A stretch of DNA of 64,000 bases from contig NZ_JAATOD010000003.1 in the NCBI RefSeq assembly GCF_014229645.1, positions 124,001 through 188,000 of the forward strand, read 5' to 3'. The translations under genes and the position numbers were made by a program. Source of the DNA: Listeria swaminathanii. Lineage in GTDB: Bacteria; Bacillota; Bacilli; Lactobacillales; Listeriaceae. The notes beneath the pieces were generated by a model. The model was given only the letters and a program-made list of their open reading frames with translations, searched no databases and was not told the origin of the DNA. Shown in pieces: positions 42,841 through 51,254 of the stretch; the first letter of the stretch is position 1, and every line of letters begins with the position of its first letter.

Positions 42841-44136
42841 CTACATAATTTCTAATTCTTGAATAACTTCTCTATCGGTCACTTTCGTATCTAAGGCAAC
42901 GTGCGAATATTTCTTCATAATCTCCCGCAAACTAGCAAGACCCAAACCACGACCTTCTCCTTTTGTCGAGAAACCTTCTTCAAATATTTTATAAACAGGC
43001 GGCATATTCACTGGTAAGCTATTCGCAAACACAATGATAATACTATCGCCTTTTTTCACAAACGCAATCCGAATAACTGGATTTTCACAAGTTAGCGCCG
43101 CTTCAACAGCATTATCCAGCAAGATTCCGACAACTTTACATAAATCTATACTATCCATCGAAATCTTATCAACCGGTTCAACCACTTCCAAAATCGCATC
43201 AATTTTCAATTCTTGAGCTCGTATTAACTTAACAGCCAGTAAGCCCTTCAGTTCAATTACATGGATATTTTGCAGCAATGAAATCTTATAGTTGTTCGAT
43301 TCAATCGTTTTATTTATAGGTACAATATTATTTTCAAAGTAATACTTCAAACCCGGCATATCATTATTATCAATATATCCCACAAGTGTAGACAAGATAT
43401 TCACATAATCATGACGAAAAACGCGCATTTCTCTATGCAGGGACTCTAATGTAGTAACATAATCCTGTAATTGTTCTAGCTGTTCCTTCTGATTCTGTAC
43501 TTTAAGTTCATTGGTCGCTGTATTAATAACAACCGTCACTATGACTATTAACAAAATGGTATAACCCGTAAAAATAAGCGTATTAATTTTCAAAACTGAA
43601 CCATCGAAACCAGCAATCGATCCTGCGTAAATATTCATATAGAACGCTAAAACCGTAAGTGCAACGATAGAGAAAATAATATACGCATATTTTCTATGTT
43701 CAACAAATCTAGATAAATCTACTTTTTCAATAAGCTTTCTAAGCAGAAAAGCAAGCACCAACAAGTTCGTTAGCATCCCCACACAATAAACTAATGTTGG
43801 TAGTAATTCATTAAATATTTCATCGTATTTAAAATGTAAACCCGGTACTAAAATAAAACCTACTATAGAATCACTAATAGTAAGCAGAATAATAACTACA
43901 AGCGTAATAGAACCCGAAACTATCAAATTTTTATTCTTCCAATATAAGGCACTTACAAAAACCAGCAACACCAAGATCATCGACCAGTACTGAACTAATG
44001 TAAATAAAGGGAAGGCTACCATAGCAATTGCTACAGTGACCACTCCCTCTTTAATTGAAAAAACTTTGTTTGTCAAAATCTGGATTGCTATAAAAATACC
44101 CGTTATCTGTATAAATGCCATCAAAATACTAAACAT
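42841..44136 (-). CDS. agrC: Quorum-sensing histidine kinase AgrC
   Basis: 431 residues. Six to seven membrane helices (1-205) detect the autoinducing peptide. The cytoplasmic kinase is of the HPK10 type, with the phosphorylated His in 'VFRHDYVNIL' (near 239), N-box 'ILLDNAVEAAL' and G-box 'GRGLGLASL'. It passes phosphate to AgrA. Third gene of the agr operon. Confidence 0.96.
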   Translation of the reverse strand: MFSILMAFIQITGIFIAIQILTNKVFSIKEGVVTVAIAMVAFPLFTLVQYWSMILVLLVFVSALYWKNKNLIVSGSITLVVIILLTISDSIVGFILVPGLHFKYDEIFNELLPTLVYCVGMLTNLLVLAFLLRKLIEKVDLSRFVEHRKYAYIIFSIVALTVLAFYMNIYAGSIAGFDGSVLKINTLIFTGYTILLIVIVTVVINTATNELKVQNQKEQLEQLQDYVTTLESLHREMRVFRHDYVNILSTLVGYIDNNDMPGLKYYFENNIVPINKTIESNNYKISLLQNIHVIELKGLLAVKLIRAQELKIDAILEVVEPVDKISMDSIDLCKVVGILLDNAVEAALTCENPVIRIAFVKKGDSIIIVFANSLPVNMPPVYKIFEEGFSTKGEGRGLGLASLREIMKKYSHVALDTKVTDREVIQELEIM

Positions 44137-44231
44137 ATTAGTCCTCCACTGTCTAAAATATCTATGTTTAAATATGTAAGTTTGCCTTCTTTTTATTTTA
44201 GCATGAATTTTGATGTTATACAGTTTTTAAT

Positions 44232-44393
44232 TTATTTATTTTCTTTTTTTTCTTGCATTTTTACAAATGGACTTTTTGGTTCGTATACAAACATGAAGCA
44301 AGCCTTACTCATAGAAGAATCCGCAACTTTCATGGATTTCTCTTCTAGTTTTCTAGAGAGGAATTTACCAACCGATCTATTCATATTTCTCAT
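44232..44393 (-). CDS. agrD: Autoinducing peptide precursor AgrD
   Basis: A 53-residue precursor. The amphipathic leader 'MRNMNRSVGKFLSRKLEEK' precedes the core 'SKACFMFVYEPKSPF'. In Listeria the mature signal is a cyclic thiolactone made from Cys-Phe-Met-Phe-Val, and that core is intact here. The start overlaps the end of agrB by 17 nt; GGAGG lies 10 nt before ATG. Confidence 0.93.
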   Translation of the reverse strand: MRNMNRSVGKFLSRKLEEKSMKVADSSMSKACFMFVYEPKSPFVKMQEKKENK

Positions 44394-44991
44394 AGTTCCG
44401 ATACCTCCTTCTTAAAAGTTTGTAAGTAAGTGGATTTATGCTTATCACCTGAAACAAAGAACCTATCATGATTAATGTTTTCATCTCAGCGAATGGTATT
44501 AGTAACGCAATTCCCGTTAAAATTAACGTCCCTATCATCGCTTTTCTTTTTAGTGTTTTTCGGTGTTCTGCACCGATTAAAGGCAAATTCTCTGTATCTG
44601 CCGGAGCGAATAAAAACATGTTGAGTAGTATGAAACCAAATGTACCTAAAACAACCCAATTATTAGAGGGGATATTTTGAAAAACGAATGGCGCGAACAC
44701 AAACATCATCAAGCTAATCAACGTACAATTCAATGTTTTGGTTGCGTGTAATCCAAAAGAATACCGTCTAAGCCATAAATACGACAGATGCACTGTCACC
44801 GTTTGCAGTAAAAGCCCTGTTACTAAGGCAATACCATATACGAGAGCAAACTTCATGGCATTAATTAAAATTATTTCCAGTCCATATTTTACTTTTAAAT
44901 AACCTTCTTCGTCATCCTTCCAGCGATCTTTTGAAATCAAAACATCCGCCATTCTTTCTGACAAAGGGACTTTTGCGGTAAAATTACTCAA
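44377..44991 (-). CDS. agrB: AgrB, AgrD-processing membrane peptidase
   Basis: 204 residues with TTG start after GGAGGTG. About six hydrophobic segments. The catalytic His is in 'RYSFGLHATKT' (near 83), and the usual Cys seems to be replaced or displaced into 'LNCTLISLMMF' (near 93), which fits the H-x(6)-C arrangement of AgrB. It trims and cyclises AgrD. First gene of the operon. Confidence 0.94.
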   Translation of the reverse strand: MSNFTAKVPLSERMADVLISKDRWKDDEEGYLKVKYGLEIILINAMKFALVYGIALVTGLLLQTVTVHLSYLWLRRYSFGLHATKTLNCTLISLMMFVFAPFVFQNIPSNNWVVLGTFGFILLNMFLFAPADTENLPLIGAEHRKTLKRKAMIGTLILTGIALLIPFAEMKTLIMIGSLFQVISINPLTYKLLRRRYRNYEKYE

Positions 44992-45010
44992 CTAATTCAC
45001 CTCCACTAAT

Positions 45011-45077
45011 ATTCTACAACGAATTTACCTATAATAACCAAAAATGTAATGAAATGTCCGATTCTTGTCATGAACGA
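45011..45077 (-). promoter_or_regulatory. agr operon promoter with AgrA direct repeat
   Basis: On the minus strand TCGTTCATGA (45068-45077) and CATTTCATT (45048-45056) lie 21 bp apart. The -10 box TAGAAT is at 45011-45016, exactly 40 bp from the second repeat, and no good -35 is present. This arrangement is nearly identical to 10175-10241. Confidence 0.75.
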
Positions 45078-45198
45078 CTCGAAAAGGGCAAAATTAGCAA
45101 TTTTTTGGATACAATTCAGAATTTTCATACGTATATAAAGAACTGCATACTAGTATTAAAGACTCATATTAATATTATATTTCAGTAATTTTATTCAT

Positions 45199-45240
45199 AA
45201 AAAAAGCAAGCTATGAAAGAATATTCACAGCTTGCTTTTT
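45199..45240. terminator. Terminator after the PepSY lipoprotein gene
   Basis: AAAAAGCAAGCTATG pairs with CACAGCTTGCTTTTT. It has T-runs on both strands and insulates the agr promoter. Confidence 0.85.
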
Positions 45241-45248
45241 CGATTTTA

Positions 45249-45863
45249 TTAATCATCTTGTTCCGTTTGAAGTACGTCTAAAGTTTTTGCATTTAGTTTA
45301 ATTTCGTATTTTTTATTATCTTGTTTTACTGTTACTTCATAATAAGTTGTGTCTAATTCTCTTTCTATTTTCCAACTTGTTACGTCGCCAGCTTGTTCAG
45401 TTACAGCCTTATCCATCGCTTCTTTTGGTGTTTTAATACCATCTAAGCTAAGTTTTTCATTTTCTTTTTCAACTCCACCAGCATCTTCTTGGTCAAGTCG
45501 GTCTGTTTCATCGCTTAACTGTTCTTTTGTTTCAGCATTGAATTTCATTTCATATTCATTGTCATTTGAAATTCCATCAACTTTGTACACATATTTTCCC
45601 AAGTTTTTCTCTAATTCAACGCTGGATATTTCTGCATCACTATGTTTGTCTTTGAATGCATTTACCGCGTCTTCGTAGCTCATATCGAAGCTTTTATTTT
45701 GCAAGCTATCGGATGATGAACTTTCATTGTTACTGCTTTTGCTACTAGTAGTTTCTTGGCTATTATTGTTTGATGATGTATCCTTATCATCATTCGAGCC
45801 ACATGCCGATAAAGCTCCTACTAATAATACTGCCATCCCTACTGTTGCTAATTTTTTATACAT
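45249..45863 (-). CDS. PepSY-domain lipoprotein
   Basis: 204 residues. The signal peptide ends in 'LVGALSAC' (Cys21), followed by a Ser/Asn/Asp-rich linker (about 25-58) and two PepSY-type domains (about 60-125 and 135-204). Each has the alpha-beta pattern 'SYEDAVNAFKDKHSDAEISSVELEK...YVYKVDGIS' in pieces. PepSY domains often inhibit or regulate extracellular peptidases; the partner is unknown. Monocistronic, between agr and the rpsF operon. Confidence 0.88.
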   Translation of the reverse strand: MYKKLATVGMAVLLVGALSACGSNDDKDTSSNNNSQETTSSKSSNNESSSSDSLQNKSFDMSYEDAVNAFKDKHSDAEISSVELEKNLGKYVYKVDGISNDNEYEMKFNAETKEQLSDETDRLDQEDAGGVEKENEKLSLDGIKTPKEAMDKAVTEQAGDVTSWKIERELDTTYYEVTVKQDNKKYEIKLNAKTLDVLQTEQDD

Positions 45864-45935
45864 ATTTGTTTCCCCCTGTGCATTTTTTTACTTCTTTTTA
45901 AGAATAACACGAATATTTAACACAGGCTTCCTTCT

Positions 45936-45963
45936 TAGGTCCTAGGTTTTTCGGTCCTGAGGT
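45936..45963. repeat. Direct repeat GGTCCTxxGGT upstream of the PepSY lipoprotein
   Basis: TAGGTCCTAGGT and CGGTCCTGAGGT lie 16 bp apart, about 75-100 bp before the lipoprotein start. It may be a regulator site. Confidence 0.4.
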
Positions 45964-45974
45964 CTATTTTTGAT

Positions 45975-46010
45975 AAAAAAACAGCCTAGAAATGAATTCT
46001 AGACTGTTAA
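45975..46010 (-). terminator. Terminator of the rpsF-ssb-rpsR operon
   Basis: AACAG-CTAGAAT pairs with ATTTCTAG-CTGTT, followed by TTTTTT on the minus strand. Confidence 0.85.
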
Positions 46011-46018
46011 AATTAATT

Positions 46019-46258
46019 TTATTTTTCTTCAGCAACAAATGGTAGTAATGCCATTTGGCGAGAGCGTTTGATAGCAACAGTAAGTTTACGTTGATATTTA
46101 GCGCTTGTTCCAGTTACACGACGAGGTAAAATTTTACCACGTTCGGAAACGAATTTTTTAAGAAGTTCTACATCTTTATAGTCGATATGCGTAATACCAT
46201 TGGAAGTAAAGTAACATACTTTTTTCCGACGGCGTCCGCCTCTGCGTCCTCCAGCCAT
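46019..46258 (-). CDS. rpsR: 30S ribosomal protein S18
   Basis: 79 residues, ending '[13 protein letters not shown]'. The S18 signature '[22 protein letters not shown]' is intact (seen here in overlapping pieces). The N-terminus is Arg/Gly-rich. It binds S6 in the 30S subunit platform. Last gene of the operon. Confidence 0.97.
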   Translation of the reverse strand: MAGGRRGGRRRKKVCYFTSNGITHIDYKDVELLKKFVSERGKILPRRVTGTSAKYQRKLTVAIKRSRQMALLPFVAEEK

Positions 46259-46301
46259 TGAAAGTTCCTCCTATCTTAAAGTTCAAACCGCTAAAATGAA
46301 A

Positions 46302-46838
46302 TTAGAATGGCAAATCGTCATCAGAAATGTCGATTGGCTTACCATCACTTGCAAAAGGATCATTGTTAGTGGATTGATAATTTTGATTTTGAGATTGTTG
46401 CTGGTCCTGTCCGAATCCACCGTTATTTGTAGGTGCTTGTCCGAAGTTATTTCCACCGCTATTATAATTATTGTTGTTATTGCCACTTTGATAGTTACTT
46501 CCGCCACCGCCATTAGAATTACGCGGTTCAAGGAATTGAACACTCTCTGCTACAATTTCAGTCACATAAACACGTTTACCGTCGTTCCCCTCGTAATTAC
46601 GAGTTTGAACACGGCCATCAACGCCTGCCATGCTTCCCTTCTTCAGGAAATTAGCAACATTTTCTGCCGGTTTACGCCAAACAACACAATTAATAAAGTC
46701 AGCTTCTCGTTCTCCTTGTTGGTTAGTGAACGTACGATTTACAGCTAATGTAAAAGTCGCAACAGCCACACCAGCTGGAGTGTAACGTAATTCAGGATCT
46801 TTTGTTAAGCGTCCTACAAGTACTACACGATTCATCAT
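46302..46838 (-). CDS. ssb: Single-stranded DNA-binding protein
   Basis: 178 residues. OB-fold (about 1-106) with '[20 protein letters not shown]', then a Gly/Asn/Gln-rich flexible linker and the acidic C-terminal tip 'DISDDDLPF' that recruits repair and replication proteins. It sits between rpsF and rpsR as in most Firmicutes. The second Met is an alternative start. Confidence 0.97.
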   Translation of the reverse strand: MMNRVVLVGRLTKDPELRYTPAGVAVATFTLAVNRTFTNQQGEREADFINCVVWRKPAENVANFLKKGSMAGVDGRVQTRNYEGNDGKRVYVTEIVAESVQFLEPRNSNGGGGSNYQSGNNNNNYNSGGNNFGQAPTNNGGFGQDQQQSQNQNYQSTNNDPFASDGKPIDISDDDLPF

Positions 46839-46893
46839 GCAAAACCAACCTCCTCTCGTTTAGTAAATCAAGGTCCTAGCCTTGAATAAATTC

Positions 46894-47187
46894 TTATGCT
46901 TCTTCTTTAATTACCATGTGACGAATGATATCATCAGAAATTTTTGCTAAACGGTCAAATTCGTTGATAGAATCTGCTTTATCAGCGTTTAATTTCACGA
47001 TGTGGTAAAAACCATCACGATAGTCATTGATTTCATATGCTAAGCGACGTTTACCCCATTCTTTTGATTCGATGATCTCCGCACCATTATCAGTTAAGAT
47101 TCCGTCAAAGCGTTCAACAACAGCTTTTTTCTCATCTTCTTCAATGTTTGGGCGAATGATGTACATAATTTCGTACTTTCTAGCCAT
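46894..47187 (-). CDS. rpsF: 30S ribosomal protein S6
   Basis: 97 residues with the S6 fold ('[23 protein letters not shown]' in parts). It pairs with S18. First gene of the rpsF-ssb-rpsR operon, with strong RBS GGAGGTG. A long structured leader precedes it. Confidence 0.97.
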   Translation of the reverse strand: MARKYEIMYIIRPNIEEDEKKAVVERFDGILTDNGAEIIESKEWGKRRLAYEINDYRDGFYHIVKLNADKADSINEFDRLAKISDDIIRHMVIKEEA

Positions 47188-47321
47188 CTACTCTACACCT
47201 CCTTGTGGTCTTAAGCGGCTCTGATATAGCATGAAACCACACCATATCCCTGAAATTCAGACTGCCTTTAGCTAGCCTTAAAATCAAGAGCGAGCAAGGA
47301 ATAATTTATAATTACTCACAA
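47188..47321 (-). ncRNA. Putative S6:S18-binding leader of rpsF
   Basis: The leader from the predicted start site to rpsF can fold into a long stem (GATATGG/CTATATC region) and contains GAGCCGC just before the RBS. Firmicute rpsF leaders are known to bind the S6:S18 complex through a CCG bulge. The fold was judged by eye only. Confidence 0.5.
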
Positions 47322-47327
47322 TAAAAT

Positions 47328-47356
47328 ATTATATCATAGCGCAAACTAACCAGCAA
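47328..47356 (-). promoter_or_regulatory. Promoter of the rpsF operon (proximal)
   Basis: -35 TTGCTG (47351-47356), 17-bp spacer, -10 TATAAT (47328-47333). Confidence 0.75.
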
Positions 47357-47387
47357 GATATTTCTCGAAAATTTCTGGTTTGAAAAC

Positions 47388-47416
47388 ACTATAGCACATC
47401 TCAAAATCACCGACAA
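47388..47416 (-). promoter_or_regulatory. Possible distal promoter of the rpsF operon
   Basis: -35 TTGTCG (47411-47416), 17-bp spacer, -10 TATAGT (47388-47393), 60 bp upstream of the proximal promoter. Confidence 0.5.
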
Positions 47417-47469
47417 TGCTTTTTACGAAAGTCGTATTTTGAAGGGGAATTCCAGTTTTTCAAAGCTTA

Positions 47470-48693
47470 CTATAAATTTTTTCTAACAAGCGGCATTGTC
47501 ATACACCTAGGACCACCACGACCTCTAGAAAGCTCCGAACTAATCACTTCATGAACCTTAATACCAGCACTTCTTAAAAGGTTATTAGAGACATGGTTAC
47601 GATCATATGTAATTACTTCCCCCGGCGCAATCGCAAGTGTATTTGCCCCGTCATTCCACTGTTCTCGCGCTGAAACAATCACATCTTCCCCGCCACAAGG
47701 AATAAAATCAACTTCCGGCACATCTAAAATCTCCGCAATCACACGCTGAAAGTCTCTGCGTGGCGTAATTTCCAGCCCATTCTCACTTTTTTCTAAAATA
47801 TAAACATTGAGCTCGCCCTGTTGATTTTGAATAGCTGGATGAATCGTGAACTGCGCAAAATTAACCATGGTGAAAACCGTATCCAAATGCATAAATGATC
47901 TTGTTTCCGGAATTTCAACTGCTAATACTCGCTTGATTTTCGGAGCGCGACTAAATAGACTTTCCGCAAGACGCTCGACCGCTCGTGCATCCGTCCGTTC
48001 AGATACACCAACAAGGATAGTTTCCTCATTTAAAACTAATTCATCGCCACCTTCTAAAGAAAACGGCTCTTCGCGACCTGACCATATCGGGATTTCGTGT
48101 CCACCAAAACGCGGATGACACTTTAAAATCAGCTCAATAAAAATAGACTCTCGCCTTCTAGCCGGCTGGAACATTCTGTTAATCGTCACGCCACTTCCAA
48201 TAACCGCTGCCGGATCTCGTGTAAAATATAAATTTGGTAATGGATCTAAGAAAAATGGATATTGTTCATCCATCATTTCATTTAAATGTTTCTTTTTTCG
48301 CTCCGGAATTTCTGATTTTTTTAAGCCAGACATCAGTTTTCTAATCATTTCTTCCTCATCAAAAGACATTAAATAATCTCGCACATATAGCGCGCTTTCG
48401 TCCATTTGATTGGATTCTTTAATCATTTTTGTTAAAAAGGCTTCTTTATTATTAGATGCTCGCAATGCTTCTGCCGCTAATTTTTCTAGATAAAGCACTT
48501 CAATGTTCGAGTCTTGCATCGTTTTGACAAAAAAGTCATGTTCTTTTTGCATCATTTTCAAGTAAGGGATATCGTCGAATAATAAAGATTCTAGATACTC
48601 TGGTGTAATATTTTCGAGTTCAGAACCCGGTCTTTTTACAAGTACTGTTTGGAGTTTGCCAATTTCGGATGTAATGTTCAATGCTTTTTCCAT
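47470..48693 (-). CDS. arcA: Arginine deiminase
   Basis: 407 residues. It converts arginine to citrulline and ammonia, which aids acid survival. Active-site motifs: '[15 protein letters not shown]' (substrate binding), 'EGGDELVLN', '[11 protein letters not shown]' (catalytic His), and the catalytic Cys in '[11 protein letters not shown]' (near 397). Full length. ArcB and ArcC are not in the window. Confidence 0.96.
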   Translation of the reverse strand: MEKALNITSEIGKLQTVLVKRPGSELENITPEYLESLLFDDIPYLKMMQKEHDFFVKTMQDSNIEVLYLEKLAAEALRASNNKEAFLTKMIKESNQMDESALYVRDYLMSFDEEEMIRKLMSGLKKSEIPERKKKHLNEMMDEQYPFFLDPLPNLYFTRDPAAVIGSGVTINRMFQPARRRESIFIELILKCHPRFGGHEIPIWSGREEPFSLEGGDELVLNEETILVGVSERTDARAVERLAESLFSRAPKIKRVLAVEIPETRSFMHLDTVFTMVNFAQFTIHPAIQNQQGELNVYILEKSENGLEITPRRDFQRVIAEILDVPEVDFIPCGGEDVIVSAREQWNDGANTLAIAPGEVITYDRNHVSNNLLRSAGIKVHEVISSELSRGRGGPRCMTMPLVRKNL

Positions 48694-48735
48694 TTCATCA
48701 CCTCTTGATAACTAGTTACCCTAAATGGTTGTTAA

Positions 48736-49344
48736 TTATTCGACCGATTCATGAAAAAACTTTTTTAGAAGAGTGTCGGCTATTTCTTGAATACCCTCAT
48801 TATCTTTGGAGGTTGAAGATGTTTTTTTAAGTCGCTCCAGCTCCGTTTGGTAACAATGTATAGATTCTTTCTCAAATTCTCGCATCAAAAAATATAATAT
48901 ATTATAAATCCATGCATTATCTTCTGATTCAAAAGCTTTTACTATTGATTCGTTTAAATACTTTTGATTTTCTAATAGAATGGGCACTGCATTTTTCGCA
49001 ATTGGCCAACTCATATCTTGAATACACGCCAAAAGCTCATCTAAAAAACACTTAGATTCTTCTATATTATGAAATGACAATAATTTGTTCTCGTCAAATT
49101 TGCTTTGTGGAAGATTCGCTTTAAGAAAGTTAATGTTTTCAATCCTTTTGGATAGTCTCTCTATCTGCTCTTTGACAGCATTTAGCTCATCTAATGAAAG
49201 TTCATAGTTTATAAAATTCTTTTCTTTATCTTTTAAGGTTAACTTCACCATTGTTTGTTCATTGGTAATATTTGCTGCTACACCACCAAAATTTGTTTTA
49301 TTATCATCGGAAAAAATATAATATCCTGTATACATATTTTCCAT
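48736..49344 (-). CDS. Hypothetical protein with DUF5071-like C-terminal domain
   Basis: 202 residues. The N-terminal half is beta then helical. The C-terminal half, with 'CIQDMSWPIAKNAVPILLE' and 'FESEDNAWIYNILYFLM', resembles DUF5071, a helical-repeat domain found in many Firmicute genomes near immunity-type proteins. RBS AAGGGG. It is the second of a pair with the gene at 49397. I recall arcA and the DedA gene as adjacent in Listeria, so this pair may be an insertion; that is memory only. Confidence 0.65.
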   Translation of the reverse strand: MENMYTGYYIFSDDNKTNFGGVAANITNEQTMVKLTLKDKEKNFINYELSLDELNAVKEQIERLSKRIENINFLKANLPQSKFDENKLLSFHNIEESKCFLDELLACIQDMSWPIAKNAVPILLENQKYLNESIVKAFESEDNAWIYNILYFLMREFEKESIHCYQTELERLKKTSSTSKDNEGIQEIADTLLKKFFHESVE

Positions 49345-49396
49345 TTATTATTTCCCCTTTATGAAACTTATTATTTTATGTTATTACTAAAAACAT

Positions 49397-50305
49397 CTAT
49401 ACTTCTCTTTTCTCATTTGGGTTATATATAATTCGGCGATAATCTGTATCTCTTGCATCCATGTCTCCAAGGTATATTCGTTGATGTTCCGGGACGGCTT
49501 CATATGCTTTCCGCAAGCTTTCACGTGTTATCTCTGAAGGATGTACCAAATAGTGGTAATAGGATTCACGGCAGATTTCTAAGGATGTTTTAGATTTAGT
49601 TACTTTTGCGGCTAAGTCTTTTATTTCTTTGAATTTACTGTAGGATGATGTTTGGTAATCTCCGGAAACTGTTAATGTTGCAAAATTGGGAATCACCATT
49701 GTAAATTCTCCCGAAACTTTACTAACTAACACACCAGATGAAAGCATTTTTTTGATTTCGTCTAATGAATGTGTGGTTTTTGTTTCTTCTAAAAAGAACG
49801 TTCCATCTTCATAAATAACAATTGACGTCAGAATCATTTTGCCTTCTGAATGGTAAAACACACTGGTAGAAGCTCCATCTAGCAAACCATAGCCAAACTC
49901 ACCCTCCACTTTATATGGAGCAGCACCAGTTGACCACGCAACATTATGCGCTTCCCATTTTCGTTGTTGTTCTTTCGTTTCATTAAACAAATTAATCATT
50001 TCATGGTTCATATTTTGCACATTTTTGTATACATATTCATAGTAAGTTTTTGGTGTATGTTGCCATTTTGCACTGTGAATAGCATACGTTCCCAAACCAT
50101 GAATGTTAATGTTTTTGCCATCAGGAATAGAGGTGACTAGTTTATTTATTGCTAATTTATTTTGTAACTCTTTTAAATTGATTCGTTCCCAGCAATCCAT
50201 TGATCCATCTTCAAAAACTGGCATAGATATAAGATAATACTCCATATTATGAATAATAGCAGGAATCGCTGTCCCTTCTATCAATCGCTTATAATACATT
50301 TCCAT
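49397..50305 (-). CDS. Hypothetical protein, function unknown
   Basis: 302 residues, soluble, with RBS AAGGAGAG. Two related segments, an N-terminal 'IIHNMEYYLISMPVFEDGSMDCWE' (in pieces) and a second near 150-215 ('MILTSIVIYEDGTFFLEET'), are beta-rich. The C-terminus is helical, with a charged tail. No motif for an enzyme is seen. It lies 52 bp upstream of the DUF5071-like gene and is probably co-transcribed with it. Confidence 0.65.
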   Translation of the reverse strand: MEMYYKRLIEGTAIPAIIHNMEYYLISMPVFEDGSMDCWERINLKELQNKLAINKLVTSIPDGKNINIHGLGTYAIHSAKWQHTPKTYYEYVYKNVQNMNHEMINLFNETKEQQRKWEAHNVAWSTGAAPYKVEGEFGYGLLDGASTSVFYHSEGKMILTSIVIYEDGTFFLEETKTTHSLDEIKKMLSSGVLVSKVSGEFTMVIPNFATLTVSGDYQTSSYSKFKEIKDLAAKVTKSKTSLEICRESYYHYLVHPSEITRESLRKAYEAVPEHQRIYLGDMDARDTDYRRIIYNPNEKREV

Positions 50306-50394
50306 CGCTATCTCTCCTTACACTTAATATTATATATTTTACTAAACTTAGTTTAAATAAACCAACAGCAACTTATCATAATTTCCCGGGAAAT

Positions 50395-50429
50395 AAAAAA
50401 AGCACAGAAATTATTCTGCGCTTTTTTTG
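50395..50429 (-). terminator. Terminator of the DedA gene
   Basis: GC(G/A)CAGAA stem around ATTA, followed by seven T on the minus strand. The DedA stop codon lies inside the stem. Confidence 0.8.
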
Positions 50430-51070
50430 TCCATTTTACTTTTAATAAACGAAACTACCATTGGGATAACGGAAACTATGATAATTCCGATAACTACTAA
50501 TGAGAAGTTGTCTTTCACGATTGGGAAATTCCCGAAGAAGTAACCCGCGAGCGTACAAAGTAATACCCAGACAGTTGCTCCTAAAACATTATAATTTAAG
50601 AAATAGCGGTAATTCATGCGGCTTGCTCCTGCTACAAATGGTGCGAATGTCCGGATGAATGGCATAAATCTAGCAATAAAAATGGTTTTTCCGCCATGTT
50701 TATTGAAGAATGCTTCTGCTTTTTCCATTTTTTCTTTATTTATGAGTTTTCCAAACCAGCTGTCTTCCGGTATGGACGTTCCAATTTTTTTACCGATATG
50801 GTAGTTCACTGTGTCACCTAGAACTGCAGCTAACCATAAAGTGATGATTAGCGGAACAATATGTAGAATTGAACCATCTAATACAGATAACGCTCCGGCC
50901 GCAAAAAGTAATGAATCCCCTGGTAAAAACGGAAATACTACCAATCCAGTTTCTATAAAAACAATCAAGAACAAAATGATGTAAGTCCAAATTCCAAAAT
51001 TATTTATAATCTCCACTAAATGTTGGTCAATGTGCAAAATAAAATCAATGATGTAGGTAATAAAATCCAC
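50411..51070 (-). CDS. DedA/SNARE-associated family membrane protein
   Basis: About 220 residues from a GTG at 51070 after GAGGAAGTGAG; a longer frame to 51172 has no RBS. DedA hallmarks: 'VFPFLPGDSLLFAAGAL', 'GDTVNYHIGKKIG', and the Arg-rich 'FIARFMPFIRTFAPFVAG'. Four to five membrane helices. DedA proteins are lipid transporters (undecaprenyl phosphate or phospholipid) in the membrane; the substrate here is not known. Confidence 0.92.
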   Translation of the reverse strand: MDFITYIIDFILHIDQHLVEIINNFGIWTYIILFLIVFIETGLVVFPFLPGDSLLFAAGALSVLDGSILHIVPLIITLWLAAVLGDTVNYHIGKKIGTSIPEDSWFGKLINKEKMEKAEAFFNKHGGKTIFIARFMPFIRTFAPFVAGASRMNYRYFLNYNVLGATVWVLLCTLAGYFFGNFPIVKDNFSLVVIGIIIVSVIPMVVSFIKSKMDKKSAE

Positions 51071-51198
51071 CAGGCACTCACTTCCTCTTCTTTTTTTAAA
51101 GTCAAAGTTCATTTTACCACAAATTAACTTGACTTGTATCAGACTTGTGATGTATTTACTATTTCTTAACAATTAATTGCTATCAGTGACTCGAATAT

Positions 51199-51243
51199 AA
51201 AAAAAGACTGGAAAAATCCCGCAAATTAGGAGTTTTCCAGTCT
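51199..51243 (-). terminator. Terminator of the beta-glucoside (ROK-GH9-PTS-SIS) operon
   Basis: AGACTGGAAAA pairs with TTTTCCAGTCT, followed by seven T on the minus strand. Confidence 0.85.
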
Positions 51244-51254
51244 ATGTTTAATTT

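Noticed and set aside
51071-51172. N-terminal extension of the DedA protein
   Set aside because: No RBS before the ATG at 51172, whereas GAGGAAGTGAG precedes the GTG at 51070 at usable distance.
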